From: Culex pipiens pallens
Lineage: Eukaryota > Arthropoda > Insecta > Diptera > Culicidae
Assembly: GCF_016801865.2 (NCBI RefSeq)
Contig: NC_068939.1
Coordinates: forward strand, 180,266,721-180,330,720
Direction: 5' to 3'
Length of the DNA: 64,000 nucleotides
The translations under genes were made by a program, and so were the position numbers. This document shows, piece after piece, positions 10,839 through 23,180 of the stretch (position 1 is its first letter; each line of letters opens with the position of its first letter). The notes under the pieces are model-generated. The model saw only the letters and a list, made by a program, of their open reading frames with translations. It searched no databases and was not told the DNA's origin.

Positions 10839-11164
10839 CACAGCAAAAAATCCGACGGTAAAATCGCATGCAAAAGCATACACATCACCTTCGTCAAAAT
10901 AAACACTTAATATTACACACTGTATGTACAATTTTTGCAACACACAAAAAAAAAGGTTGCAACCGACGGGATTCAAACCCAGCACCAACAGTATGGACTG
11001 GCGCCATAGCCCATTCGGCCATCAGACCGATGTAAATCTGAAAAGGATAAACGCATATATGAGCTTGACATTTCGGTCAAGTAGGTTTCCCATACTGATG
11101 GGCTACATACTTCAGAGTGTAAAATCACATAAAATTGCATAAAATAATGCAATATTTATTTTAC
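10839..11164. mobile_element. TA-flanked element start with reverse tRNA-like unit
   Basis: Starts TA|CACAGCAAAAAATCCGACGG, a terminus related to the CACAGAAAAAAA MITE at 40792-41008. On the minus strand, about 10961-11030, is a tRNA-like unit with A box TGATGGCCGAATGGGC, an anticodon-arm hairpin CAGT/ACTG and B box GGGTTTGAATCCC. It lies beside an A-run, as in the element at 6322-6792. The right end was not identified and may have been lost at the junction with the next foldback. Confidence 0.5.
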
Positions 11165-11168
11165 ACCC

Positions 11169-12561
11169 GAGCAATTCTCTGAGTTTTCGGTCATTCGATT
11201 TTTTTTGTATTTTTTAATCCGGCTGAAATTTTTTTGGTGCCTTCGGTATGCCCAAAGAAGCCAATTTGCATCATTAGTTTGTCCATATAATTTTCCATAC
11301 AAATTTGCAGCTGTCCATACAAAAATGATATGTGAAAATTCAAAAATCTGTATCTTTTGAAGGAATTTTTTGATCGTGTTGGTGTCTTCGACAAAGTTGT
11401 AGGTATGGATATGGACTACACTGAAAAAAAATGATACGCGGTAAAAAAAATTTTGGTGATTTTTTATTTAACTTTTTGTCACTAAAACTTGATTTGCAAA
11501 AAAACACTATTTTTATTTTTTTTTGATATGTTTTAGAGGACATAAAATGCCAACTTTTCAAGACTAACATTTTAAACGGGCCAAACATTCAATATTACGC
11601 CCATTTGAAATGTTAGTCTTGATTTTAAATTTTTGAAAATATTTTTTTCGAAAAGATCGGAAAATTTCACGAATGTTTCATGTTTTAACATTGTAAATTG
11701 GACCTATAGTTGCTGAGATATCGACATTAGAAAATGTTGGGTTGTTTGGGTGAGACTTAAAAAACATCAATTTTCCTGTTTTTTAGCCTTTGCATAGCAA
11801 TATCTCAGCAACTATGGGTCGCATCAACAAAGTTCAATAAAGCAAAATATAGAGAATTTTCTCAGCTTTTCAAAAATATTTTTTTCAAAGGTGGGCAAAC
11901 ATGGGCACTAATTTAAAAAAATGAAAAACTGCGACTATTTTCAAAAAAGTTACCTAAAAATGGCTATAACTTGAAAACGGTGCACTTTATCAAAAATTCA
12001 CTAAAGTACTTTTTGATTGCAAATTCGATTTTACATCGAAAAATGAAGTTGAAAAATTTTTGCGACCGATATTTCGATTTTTTGAAAAAATCAGTATTGA
12101 TTCAAAAAATCATAACTCGGTCAAAGATTTTTTGCCCATTCTGGAAATTTCTGAAAAGTTGGCATTTTATGTCCTCTAAAACATATAAAAAAATAAAAAA
12201 ACAAAAAAAAAAAGGTTTTTTTGCAAATCAAGTTTTAGTGACAAAAAGTTAAATAAAAAATCACCAACATTTTTTTTACCGTGTAGCATTTTTTTTCAGT
12301 GTAGTCCATATCCATACCTACAACTTTGCCGAAGACACCAACTCGATCAAAAAATTCCTTCAAAAGATACAGATTTTTGAATTTTCACATATCATTTTTG
12401 TATGAACAGCTGCCAAATTTGTATGGAAAATTATATGGACAAACTAATGATGCAAAATGGCTTCTTTGGGCATACCGAAGGCACCAAAAAAGTTTCAGCC
12501 GGATTAAAAAATACAAAAATTAAAATTAAAGAAAAAAGACCGATTCCGTAGAGAACTGCTC
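11169..12561. mobile_element. Foldback family I, complete copy C
   Basis: A 1,393-bp palindromic element. The termini are GAGCAATTCTCT and AGAGAACTGCTC, flanked by the 4-bp TSD ACCC (11165-11168 and 12562-12565). Left and right arms are inverted copies over several hundred bases, centred near 11600. Part of the left arm is deleted, so the arms are unequal. Open frames in the two arms read as the same peptides in opposite orientations, which is a by-product of the palindrome. No transposase. Confidence 0.9.
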
Positions 12562-12565
12562 ACCC

Positions 12566-12607
12566 AGGTCTGTTACACGCAGCTAGATTACTACTTTTTT
12601 AGCTGTG
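12566..12607. repeat. Short inverted repeat
   Basis: ACACGCAGCTA and TAGCTGTGT face each other around a short T-rich spacer between foldback copy C and the next hAT element. Possibly the remnant of a very small MITE. Confidence 0.4.
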
Positions 12608-13047
12608 TAGGGCATCCAATTTTTCCAGGACCCTGGGATTTTAAGGCAGTAAATTTGAAAAAAAAAATCAGAACATTATGCGACAAGTTCGGCTTAAAAG
12701 GCTGTCTTAAATCGTTATTTTTTCCTGATTTGATCCAGATGCCGGTTTTTTGCAGAAAAATAATCGAATATGGTATTTTTTTAAGTTTAAATCATTAACA
12801 AACGTAAATACATTACCAAACTTTTTTCTTAAAAATTAATAAAACTTCATAGAAAATATTTAATGCGACAATTTCATGCTGAATTCAAGATTTCAAATAA
12901 TGCTTTAAAATTTAAAAATAAAATTAATTAGTATTTAACTGTTCATCTATTTCCACGATAAAATCGGAAAACTTAAATTTGTTTTTTTTTTTGGGAATTC
13001 CCAGTTTTGGAAAAAAAATCCCGGGAATTCCAGGGATAGACGCACTA
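12608..13047 (-). mobile_element. hAT-type family IV, internally deleted copy
   Basis: Begins TAGGGCATCC and ends GGATAGACGCACTA, the same termini as the full copies at 44086-45126 and 51397-52524 but in reverse orientation. Subterminal CCCGGGAATTC-like palindromes are kept at the right end. The copy is 440 bp against about 1.0-1.1 kb for the full ones. The 8-bp flanks (TAGCTGTG and GTGGAGAA) no longer match. Confidence 0.75.
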
Positions 13048-14021
13048 GTGGAGAAGTAGGCTCTATAACTTAAAAAGAAATTATTTTTTTGCACAAAAAA
13101 AAAACAATTTGCGTGAAAAAAAACTATTTATGAAAATTACAAATTTTAAAAACAATGTTTGAGATTTCGTTTACGAAAGCTTTGTATTTTTTTGACAATG
13201 CGACTGATTTTATTTTTGCTAAATTTCATAACCTTTATGATTTTCTCTAAGAAAATTTGAAGATTGAATCTCTGGTTGCTGACTCACTCAAATCAACTCT
13301 ACACTCAACATTCATAAATTACAAGGATTTCGTAGAACTTTTCACTTTTTTTTTAAAGAGATTTTAGATTTTTTATTGTTTTCAGTTTGGTGTATCTTGT
13401 TCAATGCATTTCCTAGGTCAAATTTCTTAATTTTTGATTTTAGATTTTTTAGGACTTGAAAGTGCAATTTTTGTGGGGATGAAGTTTTGATTTTAAACAA
13501 AACGGATCAAAATGTTCGTACAAAACTTCAAAATGTATTTTTTATGCAAAAAAATTGCGCGATGCGTTAGGTTGAAGCTGTTCAGTTTCTTTTGTAATTA
13601 AATAACAATTCATGGAGGAAAAGGTCATTAAATTGCTTTAAAACAAGCTTAAAATAGGTTTATGCAAATCGATTAAAAAAGCAGTTGAAAATGTATATTT
13701 TGATACTCTGAAAATTGATAAAAACAATTGATAACAATCTATTGAAAATTTGTACGATTTGTAGAGCAACTCCTCAAGGCTTCTATAAGGTTAAAAATGG
13801 GGTTTCCGGAGGCTGATGAAAATGTGAATGAAAAAAGTGTTTAAAAATACAAAAAATACATTTACATTTTACACTAGAGCATTTGTTTAGCAATCATAAG
13901 TTTAAAAAAAAAATATAATTTGGCGAAACCCAAATTTGAAGCGAAAAAAAACTTTTTGCGGTTTTCCAAAATATTTGAATAATCCTTAACGTGCATTTTG
14001 AAATGATTTCAGCAAATCCAG
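13048..14021. other. AT-rich stretch, nothing recognised
   Basis: Poly(A)- and poly(T)-rich, without recognised genes or element ends. GAAGATTGAATCTCTGGTTGCTGA near 13258 is a short family I echo. Confidence 0.4.
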
Positions 14022-14335
14022 GGCAGACGGTAAAAACAATATTCATGCCATTTCAATAACAAATACTGTTAAAATAACAAAAAGTGTTATGGAATCTTCA
14101 TGGAAAATCAATTTTTGCATGAGGCTTTAATAATATTTTATGTTATCATCGCAAAGTATGTTATTGGTCTGATATTGGTTGAGAGAAAAAACATGTTTGG
14201 AATAACATTATTTGTTATGGAAGAACACCTCCAACTGTTATTGGAATGACCGGTTAAGTTGTTAAAAAAAATAACAATGATTTGTTCCAAGAATTACTAA
14301 AAATGTTATTAGTCTGTTGTCATGTTTTTTCACCC
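14022..14335 (+). mobile_element. Family III MITE fragment (CCAGGGCAGACGG end)
   Basis: Left terminus CCAGGGCAGACGGTAA, then ATTCATGCCATTTCAATAAC, as in the copies at 31231 and 31535. It ends after TTATTAGTCTGTTGTCATG without the right terminus, so it is 3'-truncated. The interior repeats AATAAC/GTTATT on both strands. Confidence 0.75.
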
Positions 14336-14960
14336 AAACCACCAAAATTACAAGGATATTAAAAAACGTAGAGCAGTTATTGTTCCGACTTTTAATGCCA
14401 AAACATAATTAATGTCTTGAATTTTTCAGATACTTTTGATGCAAATACTATCAAAATTATGATTTTCAGACTAGCATTTGAAAATGCATTTTTTATACCC
14501 AAACCTTTCCAAATGATAGTCTTGAATTTATGAATTTGATTAAAACACATTTTTGTTATCATAATCAGAAAAAAAAATTCTTCACAAAACTTAATTCATT
14601 TTTGGATTTTTTCCCGATTAAGTTCAGTTTGAAATCCATTTAAAACGTAGAAATCTATATATTTTTGAAACTTTTTCTTGAGCTTTTTGCTTCAAATCTC
14701 ACCAACATTTTTGTCAAGGATGAAATATAGAGCTAGAAGCTTCTCCAAACGCGACGATAAGGTCCGAAATTAAAGATTGAGAGTAAATCATCTAATACAA
14801 ATTTTTCAAAAAAATTTCTAGGAAAATTCATGATTCAAAAAGTTAAATCTAGAAAAAAAATAGTTTTTCAAACTCTTTTTTTAACACATAACTGAATTCC
14901 TTTTTAGCTACATTTTCTTTAAATCTGTTTTCCGTTGTTAAAAAAAATAATTCTGAATTC
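14336..14960. other. AT-rich stretch, nothing recognised
   Basis: No recognisable gene or repeat boundary. Confidence 0.4.
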
Positions 14961-15780
14961 AATTAACGTGATTTATTTTTCCTTTTTTGCTCTTCTCCGG
15001 CAAAGCACCAACACATTCGTGTGTGATTCTTCCCAAAATCAGGCACCCCTGAAAGGTGCCGACAGGTCTCAATTTCATTATTTCCGGAATCGAAACGTGA
15101 TGTTTTCGTCGGCAGATCGGCCGGCCACCGCGCCAACAAACGGCCAAAGCCATTTCCCGCAGCACGAAACGACGCTAGCCACAATTTTCCGGCCTGGCTC
15201 TTAATTTTTAAATCACACCTTCCTCCAAAACCTCCTCCCACCCCCCCAGTTTTGACGATGGGGCACACGTTCATCATGATTATGGTCCTCTGGCGACCCC
15301 CAATCTCCCTTCCCCTCTCCGAAACCACCACCGCACACGTCCGGTTCCGAAAAGTGGCGTTTCTACTTCCTGATCACGTCCCATGACCTGGTCCTTGGAG
15401 CGTCGTCCTCGTCGGCCGTCCCGAGAAAGCTTTTACCACCCAGCCTGTCCAGCCCACTGGCGAGGTTTTCCCTTCCCTCCCCGGGGGGGAAAGTCGATGC
15501 GCCACAAGCCAGGGGAAAAACGGATAATTAAAATAAATAAAAGGATAATAGAAATTATTAAACAACATTGACCCGACGGGAACCACCGGGGGTTCAACCG
15601 CGTGGGAGTCGGAGCATCATCTTGAGGAAGCTGAGCGATGTGCCAGGTCAGGTGACTTGGGAGGAGGAACGGCGATAGAACTTGGAAGCGGCCAGCCAAG
15701 GGACTGTTGCGTGGAGTGTTTATTCATTGTCCGGTGACGTCAACCTTCTGTGCTCTGTGTTATTTTAATTGGTCGTTTTA
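14961..15780. other. G+C-richer single-copy block
   Basis: Composition changes sharply against the AT-rich flanks. Overlapping short open frames occur on both strands, all proline/arginine-rich without a recognised domain. No splice-consistent exon could be argued for. It could be regulatory, untranslated or simply unique sequence. Confidence 0.45.
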
Positions 15781-16387
15781 ATTAGTTTGACCGCGAGGTA
15801 AATCTATCAACTGAAATAAAACAAAATTTAGCTTTTAAAATCACAAGCTTCTTCTTATAAATAAAATTATAGAGAAATAAAGTTAAATCAGATGTTTTAA
15901 TTATAATTAACAAAGTCTACAAGTATCCGTGCCCTAAACATTATTTTATCTAGGGATTTATGATTTTTTTTATTCTATTTTTCTTCAAAAAAAATTTTGA
16001 TGGAGGCGCACGATCATTCATTAAGGAGTATCACGCACCTCCTTTTAAATATATGGAAAATTTATAAAACTTCCAAGCTAAAATATGTTCTAGGTCAAGG
16101 ATATTTGAAAGCTACCCCACGAGCGTCCTCTCCACGATTTTTTTAGATTCATTAATTGGCAACAATAATCTCCTTCAAACATTGCGTACAACGGGGTGAC
16201 ATTGGACCGAAGATTTATTTTTTGTAGAATACCATCAAAATTTCCAAACTACTTTAAAAGTTAGGAATACCATATAACTTTCATCCTACTTCTCGAGCTA
16301 AGACCTGAACGTTTTGGCAAAAAAACAACCCTCAAAAAATCAGTTATCCATTTTTCTCAAAATTGTTTTTCGCAAAAATCATTTTTT
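15781..16387. other. AT-rich stretch, nothing recognised
   Basis: No recognised genes or repeats up to the foldback TSD at 16388. Confidence 0.4.
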
Positions 16388-16391
16388 ATAA

Positions 16392-18323
16392 GAGCAGTTC
16401 TCTAGGATTTCGGTCATTCGATTTTTTTTGTATTTTTTAATCCGACTGAAACTTTTTTGGTGCCTTCGGTATGCCCAAAGAAGCCATTTTGCATCATTAG
16501 TTTGTCCATATAATTTTCCATACAAATTCGGCAGCTGTCCATACAAAAATGATGTATGAAAATTCAAAAATCTGTATCTTTTGAAGGAATTTTTTGATCG
16601 ATTTGGTGTCTTCGGCAAAGTTGTAGGTATGGATACGGACTACACTGGAAAAAAATAATACACGGTAAAAAAAATTTGGTGATTTTTTTATTTAACTTTT
16701 TATCACTAAAACTTGATTTACAAAAAAACACTATTTTTAATTTTTTTTATTTTTTGATATGTTTTAGAAGGCATAAAATGCCAACTTTTCAGAAATTTCC
16801 AGGTTGTGCAAAAAATCACTGACCGAGTTATGAATTTTTTAATCAATACTGATTTTTTCAAAAAATCGAAATTTTGGTCGTAAAAATTTTTCAACTTCAT
16901 TTTTCGATGTAAAATCAAATTTGCAATCAAAAAGTACTTTACTGAAATTTTGATAAAGTGCACCGTTTTCAAGTTATAGCCATATTTAAGTGACTTTTTT
17001 GAAAATAGTCGCAGTTTTTCATTTTTTTAAATTAGTGCACATGTTTGCCCAGTTTTGAAAAAAATATTTTTGAAAAGCTGAGAAAATTCTCTATATTTTG
17101 CTTATTTGGACTTTGTTGATACGACCTTTAGTTGCTGAGATATTGCAATGCAAAGGTTTAAAAACAGGAAAATTGATGTTTTCTAAGTTTCACCCAAACA
17201 ACCCACCATTTTCTATCGTCAATATCTCAGCAACTAATGGTCCGATTTTCAATGTTAATATATGAAACATTTGTGAAATTTTCCGATCTCTTCGAAAAAA
17301 ATATTTTTGGAATTTTCAAATCAAGACTAACATTTCACAAAGGCCAAACATTCAATATTACGCCCTTTTAAAATGTTTGTCTTGATTTGAAAATTCCAAA
17401 AATATTTTTTTCGAAAAGATCGGAAAATTTCACAATTGTTTCATATATTAACATTGAAAATCGGACCATTAGTTGCTGAGATATTGACGATAGAAAATGG
17501 TGGGTTGTTTGGGTGAAACTTAGAAAACATCAATTTTCCTGTTTTTAAACCTTTGCATTGCAATATCTCAGCAACTAAAGGTCGTATCAACATAGTCCGA
17601 ATAAGCAAAATATAGAGAATTTTCTCAGCTTTTCAAAAATATTTTTTTCAAAACTGGGCAAACATGTGCACTAATTTAAAAAAATGAAAAACTGCGACTA
17701 TTTTCAAAAAAGTCACTTAAATATGGCTATAACTTGAAAACGGTGCACTTTATCAAAATTTTAGTAAAGTACTTTTTGATTGCAAATTTGATTTTACATC
17801 GAAAAATGAAGTTGAAAAATTTTTACGACCAAAATTTCGATTTTTTGAAAAAATCAGTATTGATTAAAAAATTCATAACTCGGTCAGTGATTTTTTGCAC
17901 AACCTGGAAATTTCTGAAAAGTTGGCATTTTATGTCTTCTAAAACATATCAAAAAATAAAAAAAATTAAAAATAGTGTTTTTTTGTAAATCAAGTTTTAG
18001 TGATAAAAAGTTAAATAAAAAAATCACCAAATTTTTTTTTACCGTGTATTATTTTTTCCAGTGTAGTCCGTATCCATACCTACAACTTTGCCGAAGACAC
18101 CAAATCGATCAAAAAATTCCTTCAAAAGATACAGATTTTTGAATTTTCATACATCATTTTTGTATGGACAGCTGCCGAATTTGTATGGAAAATTATATGG
18201 ACAAACTAATGATGCAAAATGGCTTCTTTGGGCATACCGAAGGCACCAAAAAAGTTTCAGCCGGATTAAAAAATACAAAAATTAAAATTGAAGAAAAAAG
18301 ACCGATTTCGTAGAGAATTGCTC
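16392..18323. mobile_element. Foldback family I, complete copy D
   Basis: The longest and most symmetrical copy, 1,932 bp. The termini are GAGCAGTTCTCT and AGAGAATTGCTC, with the 4-bp TSD ATAA (16388-16391 and 18324-18327). The arms of about 950 bp are nearly identical inverted copies around a centre near 17355 (GGCCAAACATTCAATATTACG). The open frames at 16718-16972 (minus) and 17734-17988 (plus) give almost the same peptide, confirming arm symmetry and not a gene. Confidence 0.92.
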
Positions 18324-18394
18324 ATAAGTAAAAATCTGAACTTCTCGCTATTTTATCCAGATATATAACAGTTCCATATAAAAATTAGAGAAAA

Positions 18395-18930
18395 AAAAGT
18401 GCTTCGATTTTGCTCTAAATTGGAATTACACCCAAATTTATTTTGTTTGGCCATAAGGGTGACCTACGCCGTGATAGGGTGGTCCGAAAAAGTGAACTTT
18501 TCGTTGGTTTTCACAAAAACAACTTTTTCAAAAAATCATTACTTCGCTCCATTTCAACCGATTTTAGCTGTCTATGGTGCAAATGAAAAATGCTAAGTTC
18601 GACTTTCATGAAAAAATAGTTCTGAGTTTCACTAATCTAAACCTCTATTTGGAAAAGTCTTATGAAAACATCAAATGCCGTTTTTACGGTGTAAGTACCT
18701 ATATTTCAAAACATGTTTTACGGATTCCTCGAAAAATATTACGTAACATATCTGGAGTTTTTTGTTTTTTGTTTTTTTTTTTTTTGAAAAGGTACAATAA
18801 ATCAAATTTTCAATGTTTGCCTTTTGGATGTATTTTAATACTCCTGACTCAATGCGGTTTCAAAAACACCCAAAAAGCAGATTCGAATTTTTTTGGACCT
18901 TTTCAAAAAAAAAACTCCAGATATCAATAA
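18395..18930 (+). mobile_element. Diverged family V-like foldback arm
   Basis: Contains TTTGGCCATAAGGGTGACC and CTACGCCGTGATAGGGTGGTC, matching the left arm of the complete family V element (49859-51104). The downstream sequence is a diverged version of that arm. No terminus or second arm is seen. Confidence 0.6.
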
Positions 18931-19017
18931 ATGTACGTGGTTCAATAATCTGAAAAATCGGCAAAAAAAAATTGTTCAAGCAATTTTTGATCTTTTAAAC
19001 GCATTAGAAAAAAGAAA

Positions 19018-19165
19018 TCTTTAAATTTTAGAAAATTTTAGGGTTGGAAGTTTGATTTGTTTTATGTGACTTTGCCAATGTTTTAAGAAATGTCATTTTT
19101 TTAGGAGTCAACTTTGGCTGTGTTTTTTACTAACATCTCCTCTATTTTAAGTTTGTAGCAAAAAT
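19018..19165 (+). mobile_element. piggyBac-type MITE fragment
   Basis: Collinear with 410-560 of MITE copy 1: AATTTTAGGGTTGGAAG, TTTTATGTGACTTTGC, GTCAACTTTGGCTGTGTTTT and CTAACATCTCCTCTATTTTAAG. Both termini are missing. Confidence 0.65.
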
Positions 19166-19204
19166 CCGGATTTTACAACGCGCCACGCGTAAAAAAGTGG
19201 AATA

Positions 19205-20485
19205 AACAAAAACGGGGAAACTTAATCCCGGGAATTCCAGGGAAATTTGAAATTTATCAATTGTATAGAAAAGCAACATAAATGGTCAAAATAAGTGTGA
19301 GGATTAATATATGCCTTGATTGCTTGTATGAAAACATACAACTTCAATAAAAAAAAATAACTAGCATTTTTTTGTTAAGAAGTAGGTAATATTTTTTCAA
19401 TCTCAGTGTTTAGAAAGTTAGTCAAATTAATCCATGCTCCAGAACCAAAAAAAAAGCATTAAAATCTGTCTCTGTGATCATTTGAAGGGAATATGACAAA
19501 AAATTATATTGATAATTACGTTGAAATAAAAAAAATGCAGTAATATGTTTTAACGACAAAAAAATAAATGAAAAAATGCAGAAAATCTGTTTTCCTTTTT
19601 TCCTGAACAAATCTTACCGGTTTGAGATCATAAATAAATAGACAAGCATTGAATTTTACATTTTCATTTCATTTCATTTAATTAGGTGCAGTTGTTATCC
19701 TGAGCTGAGATATGGACTACCTTTCAACAGCTGATTTGTTCGAAATGGGAAGGGAGTTTACTGGTACTAAGGAGTACGAATAGGACAGAGAAGGCAAAAA
19801 TAATCTTCGAAATAGCTAATAGATGTGGGATAGTAAGAGGCATTACTTATTCTGATATCACTGCTCAAGGGGACAATCGCTGTTTGAATTTTCCATAATT
19901 ATCTGCTTTTTCTCGAAGTTCCATTGTTATTTAATTACAACTCAAATTTTTCAAATATTTCGAGCCCTATAAATTTTCAACATTAATCTATAATTTCTCG
20001 AGCACTTTTAAACAAATAAATCTTATTTTTTCTTACAACCCTACATTTTTTATGCCAATTCAATTTTCATCCAATTTGGTCATGGTTAACAAAAACGTAA
20101 AATGATATAACAACAATTTTCGTTTGAAGAGCTTACCAAAACTATAAAAGTTTATTTTCACTCCATAATATCGAAATTTTTGTTGCCTAACAAAAGAGCA
20201 AGATCTATTACCAGTTGAATGCTTCAGATATTAAATTCATCTGAAATAAACCTTGACATGAAATTTTCAGACGAATTGAAAATTTCAACAACAGTAGTAA
20301 ATTTAATATATTAAAATAAAATTGAGCTCTTTCTTATTGTTTTTTGTTTTTTAAAAAAAATTAACCAAAAAGTTTTGAAAATTAATACTTCCGCTTGATT
20401 TTCTGTCATTCCCGGGATATTAACAAATTTCCCGAGAAACGGGAAGTATTTTTTTTCGGGAATTCCCGGGGTTTTAAACCCAAAC
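19205..20485. mobile_element. Possible decayed hAT family IV copy
   Basis: CCCGGGAATTCCAGGGAAA near 19229 and a cluster TCCCGGGATATT, TTCCCGAGAAACGGG and CGGGAATTCCCGGGG at 20410-20475 resemble the two subterminal palindrome clusters of family IV. The spacing is about 1.25 kb, close to the 1.0-1.1 kb of complete copies. Terminal TAGKGCGTCC sequences are not seen, so this is tentative. Confidence 0.4.
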
Positions 20486-20691
20486 ATGATCAATTATTTT
20501 GAACGCAGAGAAAAGAATATAATATTGATTACAACTGGTTGCACTTAAATTTTCATTGAAATTTTTAAGCTCTTTGAAAAAAAAAAAATGTTGTCCCTTG
20601 ATTTTCGGGCCGATTTTGATAAAAAATTTTGTTTTAATATTTATACCAGCCTTACATATTTGAGTAAATAAAGTTGCAAAATAATGCTGGT

Positions 20692-21972
20692 GAGCAATTC
20701 TCTACCAAAACCGGAAATGGATTTTATTTGTATTTTTTGATTTGACTCAAACTTTGTGGGGGCCTTCCCTATGACCAAATAAGCTATTTTGTGTCATTGG
20801 TTCACCCATACAAGTCTCCATACAATTTTGGCTGCTGTCCATACAAAAATGGTATGCAAATATTCAAACAGCTGTAACTTTTGAGTGAATTTTCCGATCA
20901 ATTTGGTGTCTTCGGCAAAGTTGTAGGTATTGTTGAGGACAATTGAGAAAAAAATAGGTACACGGAAAAAAAATTTGCAGATTTTTTTATCAACTTTTTT
21001 TTCATTAAAACTCAATTTCCCAAAATACGTATTTTTTGATTTTCTAGATTTTTTGATATGTTTTAGGGGACTGAAATCCACAACTTTTGAGCTATAGAGA
21101 AACATGGTTGAAAAAATCTGCCGCCATGTTATGAATTTTTGAAAAATAGTGATTTTTGGAAAAAAAATCCAAATTTCATGCAAAAACAAATTTGAAGTTA
21201 GTTTTTAATGCAAAATTGAATTTGCAATCGAAAACTACTTTACAATTTTTTAGATAAAGGGCTTCGTTTTCAAGATATAGCCACCGAAAGTTTGATTTTA
21301 GCAAAATATTTGCAGTTTTTCGATTTTTAAAAATAGTGACTATAAGCAACCATTTCTAAAAATATTTTTTTTGAAAAGTTCAGAAAATTTGCTATAAAAT
21401 TGTCTAAGAGACATTGAAGATTGGACTTCGGGTTGCTGAGATACAGCCGCTTTAAGAAAAAGAAACACGAAAATTGAAGTTTTCTAAGTCTCACCAAAAC
21501 AACCCACCATTTTCTAATGTCGATATCTCAGCAACTAATGGTCCGATTTTCAATGATAATACATGAAACATTCGTTAAATTTTCCGATCTTTTCGAAAAA
21601 AGTATTTAAAAAAATTAAATCAAGACTAACATTTTAAAAGGGCCAAACATTGAATATTACGCCCATTTAAAATGTTAGTCTTGATTTAATTTTTTTAAAT
21701 ACTTTTTTCGAAAAGATCGGAAAATTTAACGAATGTTTCATGTATTATCATTGAAAATCGGACCATTAGTTGCTGAGATATCGACATTAGAAAATGGTGG
21801 GTTGTTTTGGTGAGACTTAGAAAACTTCAATTTTCGTGTTTCTTTTTCTTAAAGCGGCTGTATCTAAATAGCTTATTTGGTCATAGGGAAGGCCCCCACA
21901 AAGTTTGAGTCAAATAAAAAAATACAAAAAATAAAAATGGTCGAAATCGGCCGATTTCGTAGAGAGTTGATC
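20692..21972. mobile_element. Foldback family I, complete copy E
   Basis: 1,281 bp with the termini GAGCAATTCTCTACC and TAGAGAGTTGATC. The flanking 4-bp TSD is TGGT at 20688-20691 and 21973-21976. The left arm is full length and the right arm has lost part of its outer half after 21845. The centre GGGCCAAACATTGAATATTACG lies near 21640. It is the subfamily closest to half-copies A and B. Confidence 0.9.
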
Positions 21973-21976
21973 TGGT

Positions 21977-23180
21977 GTTTTATGTTTTTTAATAATACTT
22001 TTCTTATTTAAATTGTTTGAATTGTTATTTATTTTATTCACTTTTTTTATTTATATTCTTTTTAAAGATTTTTTCTACTTTCGATGTTTTCTTATGTTAA
22101 CTAGACAAACAAACCAACAAGCTTAGTACAAAAGAATACAAATGCATCGAAATGTCAAATCAAGCCCAAGTTTTTTAAGTCTCAGAATATTTCTGCTGAC
22201 AAAAATTGTACATAATATAAGCAGGCATCACAAATGGGGCTCTTTCTTTAAGATATTTTGAAAATACTTTAAAAGATGATAAGTTTCGATCGAGACAATG
22301 ATATTTCCAATACACGTTAAAGACTGTGCATTTCGTTAAAAAAAATGGAGTAAAATAACAAAATTTAAGCCTTTTACGTCTGATTTATTGACCCAAATAT
22401 TTTTCACTAGCCTATAATTTTCGTATGGTCTTAAAAATAATTTGCCCATCATATACTTAACTACTTAACTACTTTTCAATTCATCAGAAGTGTTTATACA
22501 ATCTTGAGTGAAATCATTTTTTATTAAAAAAAAATCATTCAATATTCAATTCTTCGAAAATATGGACCGAGTCTTTAACCTGCCAAATATAAGAGAGTTT
22601 CCTCTATTTTTTAAACCGACAATAACTCAGAAAAGTAAATTGATGCATTTAGAACAACATTTTTCATTTAAAAACATGTATTATTTCCTACTTTCAACAT
22701 TAAATTTAATTTTTGAGACTCAGTCAAGCTTAGGTGGTTGCTTGCTTGTTACATTACCAAATACATTTTTCCTATGTAGTCTAGGCATGACTTCCATACT
22801 AACCTTCGAATGATCGAAATTTTTTACAATCGAGTTTGGACTCTTTATATTAAATTTTTCATTGCATTTTAAATTTTTCATCAAAATCATTTTAAATTTA
22901 AATCTTTTAGTACATTTTTTAGCATTTTAGGGCCATATTCAAGCTCATCGACCCGAAAAAAATTCCGAAGTATTTTTTTTCCGATGACTACTGATAATAG
23001 AGTCTGGGCAGTATGCAGACTTAATGTGGTCATATCTCGTAAACGATGAACTTGGTCAAAATATCTGTAAAATAATTTTCGATTGCAAATTCCATTTCAC
23101 ATTACTTCACAAATTGTTGCAGTTTACAGAGTGCTATTATGGAACACCACAGCCAAATATTACCGAGTTAAATAAATAAG
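21977..23180. other. AT-rich stretch with a weak family I echo
   Basis: No gene. A short degenerate piece near 23020-23110 (CATATCTCGTAAACGATGAAC, TTTTCGATTGCAAATTCCATTT) resembles foldback family I. Confidence 0.4.

Noticed and set aside
16718..17988. Matching 84-codon frames on opposite strands
   Set aside because: They are the same sequence read from the two arms of foldback copy D. The same holds for 50193-50771 in family V and for several frames in other copies.
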